Source: Micrococcales bacterium (GTDB taxonomy: Bacteria > Actinomycetota > Actinomycetes > Actinomycetales > Dermatophilaceae). Taken from it: a DNA stretch of 9,192 nt. A program made the translations under genes and the position numbers. Each line of letters begins with the position of its first letter. The first letter of the stretch is position 1. Positions 6,029 through 9,192 of the stretch are shown piece after piece. The stretch covers positions 1 to 9,192 of the forward strand of contig JAKDLQ010000084.1 of the NCBI GenBank assembly GCA_030452775.1, given 5' to 3'. Under the pieces are notes generated by a model. The model saw only the letters and a program-made list of their open reading frames with translations. It had not been told where the DNA came from and did no database searches.

Positions 6029-6056
6029 TCGACGATGTTCCGGCCCCGGATAGCCT
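6029..6056 (+). promoter_or_regulatory. Candidate leaderless promoter of nfo
   Basis: TAGCCT (6051-6056) fits the actinobacterial -10 pattern TANNNT and lies 6 bases before the nfo ATG at 6063, so transcription would begin at or next to the A of the start codon. A partial -35, TCGACG (6029-6034), sits 16 bases upstream. There is no Shine-Dalgarno before the ATG, in contrast to yajQ and the hydrolase gene, which supports a leaderless message. Confidence 0.55.
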
Positions 6057-6062
6057 CACCCC

Positions 6063-6977
6063 ATGTCCGCGAGGATCCCTGGGCGCCTCCTGCGCAACCC
6101 GATCGGCATCCACGTGCCGGTCGCCGGCGGCCTCGTGGACGGGGCGCTCCGTTCGGCCGAGGAGCTCGGCTGCGAGGCCATGCAGATCTTCGTCGGTAAC
6201 CCGCGGGGCTGGGCACTCAGCGCGGGCAACCCCGACGAGGACAAGCGCTTTCGTGACTCGATCGGCGAGCGGAGGCTGCGGACCTTCATCCACGCGCCCT
6301 ACCTAGTGAACCTCGGAAGCCCCACGCGCACCACCTACGAACGATCCGTTGCCGCCGTGGCCCACAACGTCAGGCGCGCCGTGGAGATCGGCGCCGAGGG
6401 TGTCGTCGTGCACACCGGGTCCTTCGTCGACCCGAACGACGCAGCCGAGCGGTTCGACGAGGCGATGCGCCAGATTCGCGCGGGCTTGATGCCCATCCTC
6501 GAGGGCATCGATGGCGACAGTGCGCCGTGGCTGCTGCTCGAGCCGACCGCCGGACAGGGCCGCTCGCTGTGCGCCGGGGTGGAGGACCTTGAGCCCTATC
6601 TCGCGGCGCTCGACTTCCACCCCAAGGCCGGGCTCTGCCTCGACACCTGCCATGTCTTCGCGGCCGGGGCGCCCCTCGACGAGCCGGGCGGACCCGATGC
6701 CACGCTCGATCGGATCGTCGCGATCGGCGGACCCGGGCGACTGCGCCTCATCCACGCCAACGACTCGATGGACGTGCGCGGCGCCTTCAAGGACCGGCAC
6801 CAGCGAATCGGTCAGGGTCACATCGGGACGACCGCGTTCCGCGAGCTCCTCGCCCACCCCGCCACCTGCGGCGTCCCCTTCATCCTCGAGACCCCGGGGT
6901 CGCGTGAGCCCGGCACCACCGACCTCCCGCTCCTCAAGCAGCTGCGCAACGAGGCCGCCGACCAGGTGCCCACGTAG
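6063..6977 (+). CDS. nfo: Deoxyribonuclease IV (endonuclease IV, AP endonuclease)
   Basis: The 304-residue TIM-barrel enzyme cuts DNA 5' of abasic sites and repairs blocked 3' ends in base excision repair, using three zinc ions. All nine metal ligands of the E. coli enzyme can be placed: His77 (FIHAPY), His117 (VVHTGS), Glu160, Asp194 and His197 (LDTCH), His231 (LIHAND), Asp244 and His246 (KDRHQ) and Glu276 (LETPG). The GQGHIG turn at 251-255 is also typical. Two small departures are seen: LEPTAGQG at 159-166 where LENTAGQG is usual, and HAND instead of HLND. The gene is divergent from galK with only about 100 bases between the micro-ORF and this start. An alpha/beta hydrolase follows 62 bases after the stop, perhaps partly by read-through. 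The ATG at 6063 lacks a ribosome site and appears leaderless. Confidence 0.96.
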   Translation: MSARIPGRLLRNPIGIHVPVAGGLVDGALRSAEELGCEAMQIFVGNPRGWALSAGNPDEDKRFRDSIGERRLRTFIHAPYLVNLGSPTRTTYERSVAAVAHNVRRAVEIGAEGVVVHTGSFVDPNDAAERFDEAMRQIRAGLMPILEGIDGDSAPWLLLEPTAGQGRSLCAGVEDLEPYLAALDFHPKAGLCLDTCHVFAAGAPLDEPGGPDATLDRIVAIGGPGRLRLIHANDSMDVRGAFKDRHQRIGQGHIGTTAFRELLAHPATCGVPFILETPGSREPGTTDLPLLKQLRNEAADQVPT

Positions 6978-7028
6978 CGGCATACGGCCTCATGACACCA
7001 TCACGACAACGTCACCCAGCGCGGCACC

Positions 7029-7034
7029 AGGAGG
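7029..7034 (+). promoter_or_regulatory. Ribosome binding site of the alpha/beta hydrolase gene
   Basis: AGGAGG lies 5 bases before ATG at 7040. This fixes the start there; an in-frame upstream start at 6992 has no such site and would add 16 low-complexity residues. Confidence 0.85.
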
Positions 7035-7039
7035 CCACC

Positions 7040-7930
7040 ATGAACCCCACGGAATCATCCTTCGAGTCACCCAGCGACGGCACCCGGATCGTGACTCAGA
7101 CCTGGAGCGGCGACACCCACCCCGTCGGCGTCGTGCAGATCGCCCACGGTCTCGCCGAGCACTCGCTGCGCTACGGGAGGCTCGCAGCCGCTCTTGTCGC
7201 CGCGGGCTATCGCGTGCATGCCAGCGACCACCGCGGGCACGGCAAGTCCATTCCGGCGCAGGGCCGGCCGGGTGACTTCGGCGAGGCGGGGTTCGCGGGG
7301 CTCGTCGCCGACGTGTCCGCCTTCAGCGCCAGGATCGCGGCCGACGAGCCGGGCCTGCCCCTCTACCTCATCGCCCACTCGATGGGCTCCATCGCCGCCC
7401 AGGAGGTCATCCTCGAGCACTCGGTCCGCTACGCCGGCGTCGTCCTGTCGGGCTCCACCGCAGTCGATGTCCTCGGCGCCAACCTCGCGAGCGAGCCTGC
7501 CGGCGCCGACGAGCCCTCCGGACTGGAGGCGTTCAACGCGGGGTTCGAGCACCGGACCGGCTACGAATGGCTTTCGCGGGACGAGGCCGAGGTCGATCTC
7601 TACGTCGCCGACCCGCTCTGCGGATTCGACCTGCCCGATGACGCACTTACTCAGATGTTCGCGCAGGCGGCCCGGCTCGCGGACCCGACGGCGCTGGCGG
7701 CGATCCGTCCCGACCTGCCGCTCCTGCTCGTCTCCGGCCAGGCGGACCCGCTCTCGGGCGACGGGCAGCTCATCGAGCTGCTCGCCCAGCGCTACCGGGA
7801 GGCGGGCCTCACCGACGTGCGCGTGCAGGTCTACCCAGAGGCACGGCACGAGATCTTCAACGAGACCAACCGCGAGGCGATCACCGCCGATGTCATCGCG
7901 TGGATCGACGCGCACCGCGCCGCCGGCTGA
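7040..7930 (+). CDS. Alpha/beta hydrolase, monoacylglycerol lipase-like (Hydrolase_4 / PldB type)
   Basis: The 296-residue protein has the serine hydrolase fold with oxyanion motif HG at 36-37 (QIAHGLAEHS), the DHRGHGKS segment at 63-70 typical of the lysophospholipase/monoacylglycerol lipase group, the nucleophile Ser114 in AHSMGS, Asp236 in SGQADPL and the catalytic His270 in ARHEIFNE. A cap region lies between about 140 and 215. There is no signal peptide, so it should be cytoplasmic, and the likely substrates are monoglycerides, lysophospholipids or other small esters; the exact one cannot be read from sequence. The start is set by the AGGAGG just upstream. The gene is 62 bases after nfo on the same strand and is followed by structured sequence that probably ends transcription. 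It is the last intact gene before a region of decayed genes. Confidence 0.92.
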   Translation: MNPTESSFESPSDGTRIVTQTWSGDTHPVGVVQIAHGLAEHSLRYGRLAAALVAAGYRVHASDHRGHGKSIPAQGRPGDFGEAGFAGLVADVSAFSARIAADEPGLPLYLIAHSMGSIAAQEVILEHSVRYAGVVLSGSTAVDVLGANLASEPAGADEPSGLEAFNAGFEHRTGYEWLSRDEAEVDLYVADPLCGFDLPDDALTQMFAQAARLADPTALAAIRPDLPLLLVSGQADPLSGDGQLIELLAQRYREAGLTDVRVQVYPEARHEIFNETNREAITADVIAWIDAHRAAG

Positions 7931-7955
7931 GGCCATCGCAGGCCCCCGGCGCGCC

Positions 7956-7997
7956 GTATGCCGCTGGGCTCTCCACCCTCCGCGGCACACCGCCGCG
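7956..7997 (+). terminator. Overlapping hairpins after the alpha/beta hydrolase gene
   Basis: GTATGCCGC (7956-7964) pairs with GCGGCACAC (7982-7990) with one mismatch, and CGCGGC (7981-7986) pairs alternatively with GCCGCG (7992-7997). The structures start 26 bases past the hydrolase stop, where a terminator is expected. No U-run is present. The left arm is another copy of the recurrent 9-mer. Confidence 0.45.
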
Positions 7998-8133
7998 TGC
8001 CGTCAGGTCCACGACCCCACGGTGTCAATGCGGTCGCGATGCCGCGCCGCCACCGCCGCCGGGTGCGGGCGGACCCGTGGTCCGCCTGATCCGGGATCGA
8101 CTGCAGCGTCAACGGCTCCTGATATCGCGCCAC
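7998..8133. other. Intergenic stretch with no gene recognised
   Basis: Between the hydrolase terminator and the decayed nucleotidyltransferase gene I see no ORF I can defend. On the minus strand a GTG directly follows the nucleotidyltransferase stop (8133) and opens a frame that soon becomes Arg-rich and runs antisense into the hydrolase gene. This could be a relic of a partner gene such as a HEPN toxin, but no motif supports that. Confidence 0.4.
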
Positions 8134-8413
8134 TCACAACGCCACCGCTTCGGACATGACCCGCTCACAGAGGTCGGGCCGAAGCGCTGACTCGGGGACC
8201 AGGTCGACCGGCACTCCCAGCAGATCTGTGAGCCGCTGCTCCAGTCGGCCCAATTGCATCAGGCTCAGTGGCTCCTTCATGACGAACAGCAGGTCCACGA
8301 GTCTGTGACATACCCTGCGCTGCGGCCTCCCTCACCGTGCGAACGAGTGCAGCGCGAGCCTGTGCCGTGACCTCATCGCTCTGCCGCGCCACCTCCGCCA
8401 GATGAGTCGCCAT
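8134..8413 (-). pseudogene. HTH-nucleotidyltransferase (MNT/MntA-like) gene with internal deletion
   Basis: The minus strand from ATG 8413 reads MATHLAEVARQSDEVTAQAR and then ALVRTVREAAAQGMSQT, which is the start of a helix-turn-helix. After about 8300 the frame changes and reads LVDLLFVMKEPLSLMQLGRL, then EQRLTDLLGVPVDLVP and ESALRPDLCERVMSEAVAL, ending at TGA 8136-8134. The second part is the C-terminal half of a minimal nucleotidyltransferase: the DLL strand that carries the second catalytic Asp, the PLSLMQLGRLE helix and the PVDLVPESALRP tail. The rest of the HTH and the GSxxRG catalytic loop are missing, a loss of perhaps 70-90 residues together with a frameshift. Intact relatives are known as single-protein HTH-nucleotidyltransferases in actinobacteria and as MNT antitoxins paired with HEPN toxins. 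This copy should be dead. A short palindrome, CATAG-AACTG-CTATG (8411-8425), overlaps its start. Confidence 0.7.
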
Positions 8414-8465
8414 AGAACTGCTATGACAACTGCGATAGGCGAAGGAGCTGAAGGGAACCTGCCGC

Positions 8466-8695
8466 TTGGTGATCGACAAGAAGGACTTCGCTTCCCACCT
8501 GGCCGGCGTCACTCACCACAGTGCTTCGTCGAAGCAGGCCGCCAGCGCTGCCAACCTGCCGCTTCCACGGTCATCCGGCAGGCTGCGCTGGGCACAGCGG
8601 GTCCCCTCGATGTACGCGCCGTCACCGCCCGAGTCGAGGCCATCCAGAACGAGGCCCACAAACTCACCGCTCTCCTCCACGGCGACGCTACGTGA
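8466..8695 (+). pseudogene. Possible decayed small gene in two frames, unrecognised
   Basis: From TTG/GTG at 8466/8469, after AAGGGA at 8451-8456, one plus frame reads VIDKKDFASHLAGVTHHSAS with codons strongly favouring G/C at third positions. That character fades after about 8570, while the adjacent frame gains it and reads QAALGTAGPLDVRAVTARVE and then AIQNEAHKLTALLHGDAT, ending at TGA 8693-8695. The second part looks like the helical C-terminus of a real protein. A single frameshift near 8550-8575 would join them. I recognise neither part. It lies divergent to the broken nucleotidyltransferase gene and could be its former neighbour. Confidence 0.3.
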
Positions 8696-8939
8696 CTACC
8701 TTTCCCCGTACAGCGATCCACTTGCGGGACGCCGTGGGCTACAGCCTGGTGAGTGTGCCCTGCTCAGGTCTGGTGACGGAATAGCATGGGGTATTTCGAC
8801 CAGATAGCGTGCACCTCAGAGGCGCGTCACAACGCCCAGGTAGGCGCAGTTTGCACGGCGGGTGGGGGTCGAGGTGCCGCGGTGGTCGAGGATGTGGGTT
8901 CTTGACGGGAGCGTGGCCGCGGCGAGCGGTTGCTTTCGG
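8696..8939. other. 244-base stretch with no gene recognised
   Basis: No frame on either strand has sustained coding character. The word GGTCGAGG occurs twice in close succession (about 8868 and 8884), and third-position G/C bias is weak throughout. It is most likely degraded sequence between two gene relics. Confidence 0.4.
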
Positions 8940-9134
8940 TCAGAACGGTTTCAACAGCTGTTGGGTCAATGTGCTGGTCATGCAGCTTCGGTAGCGTTCG
9001 GCGCTCCAGCCTCTTTGTCGCCGGAGCGAGTGGAACACGGCCGGCGAGCCGATGGTGGCCAGGATGTCGGCTGCCTCCTGGGCGGTGATTCCGGTTTTGA
9101 GCTCGCTGAGCCTCGCAGTGCTAAATGCCGTGGT
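8940..9134 (-). pseudogene. C-terminal fragment of a TetR-family regulator
   Basis: The minus strand is open from just after an in-frame TAG (9137-9135) to TGA at 8942-8940 and encodes about 64 residues: TTAFSTARLSELKTG, ITAQEAADILATIGSPAVFH, then SLRRQRGWSAERYRSCMTST and LTQQLLKPF. This is the layout of the last two helices of many actinobacterial TetR-type ligand domains (LRPGLTxEEAADxLWALTSPE..., RGWSxxRYExWL...TL..LL). The N-terminal DNA-binding HTH is not in frame within the window and the reading frame is cut by the stop, so this is a broken or truncated gene, unless the remainder continues in another frame beyond the right edge. The ligand is unknown. Confidence 0.55.
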
Positions 9135-9192
9135 CTACACCCGTATGGGACCCGCAGCCCGCAGCGCGCAGCCTCGGCGCGCCGAAGTCTCG

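Noticed and set aside
7067..7990. A 307-codon minus-strand frame over the hydrolase gene
   Set aside because: Antisense shadow: the plus-strand frame has a full catalytic triad and ribosome site.

Overview
The window is GC-rich DNA with actinobacterial gene content: strong AGGAGG-type ribosome sites, GC-ending codons, a CCA-encoding tRNA-Tyr, a leaderless-looking promoter, and a flippase family typical of Actinomycetota. Micrococcales, perhaps an Intrasporangiaceae relative, is my best guess, but this is inferred from gene content and not proven.

Layout. Bases 1-127 hold the N-terminus of an IS5-type transposase that runs off the left edge. A long hairpin just 5' of it buries its ribosome binding site. 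Bases 305-3477 hold two minus-strand membrane genes: a seven-helix DUF4203-like protein and, downstream of it, a 798-residue flippase/synthase-like protein of the LPG synthase (UPF0104) type with a central kinase-like region that looks catalytically dead. A 321-base intergenic stretch rich in inverted repeats separates them from tRNA-Tyr (minus). Next come yajQ (plus), a perfect hairpin, a frameshifted scrap of mnmA, galactokinase (minus, convergent with yajQ), a short divergent control region, deoxyribonuclease IV (nfo, plus, probably leaderless) and an alpha/beta hydrolase (plus). galK overlaps a 21-codon upstream ORF by ATGA, and three tandem 11-bp repeats lie before that ORF.

From 7931 to the right edge I see no intact gene, only decayed pieces: an HTH-nucleotidyltransferase gene with an internal deletion, an unrecognised pair of open frames, and the C-terminus of a TetR-type regulator. 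With the transposase on the left, this marks the window as a conserved housekeeping block flanked by accessory or eroding DNA.

No single multi-gene pathway is encoded. The most unusual signals are: a 9-mer (GTATGCCGC) present six times, at three gene ends and twice inside the flippase gene (one of those uses the rare ATA codon); the galK leader with repeats and a coupled micro-ORF; the mnmA scrap containing the galK stop; the transposase hairpin; and the pseudokinase-flippase fusion. I do not see a convincing new defence or biosynthetic system.
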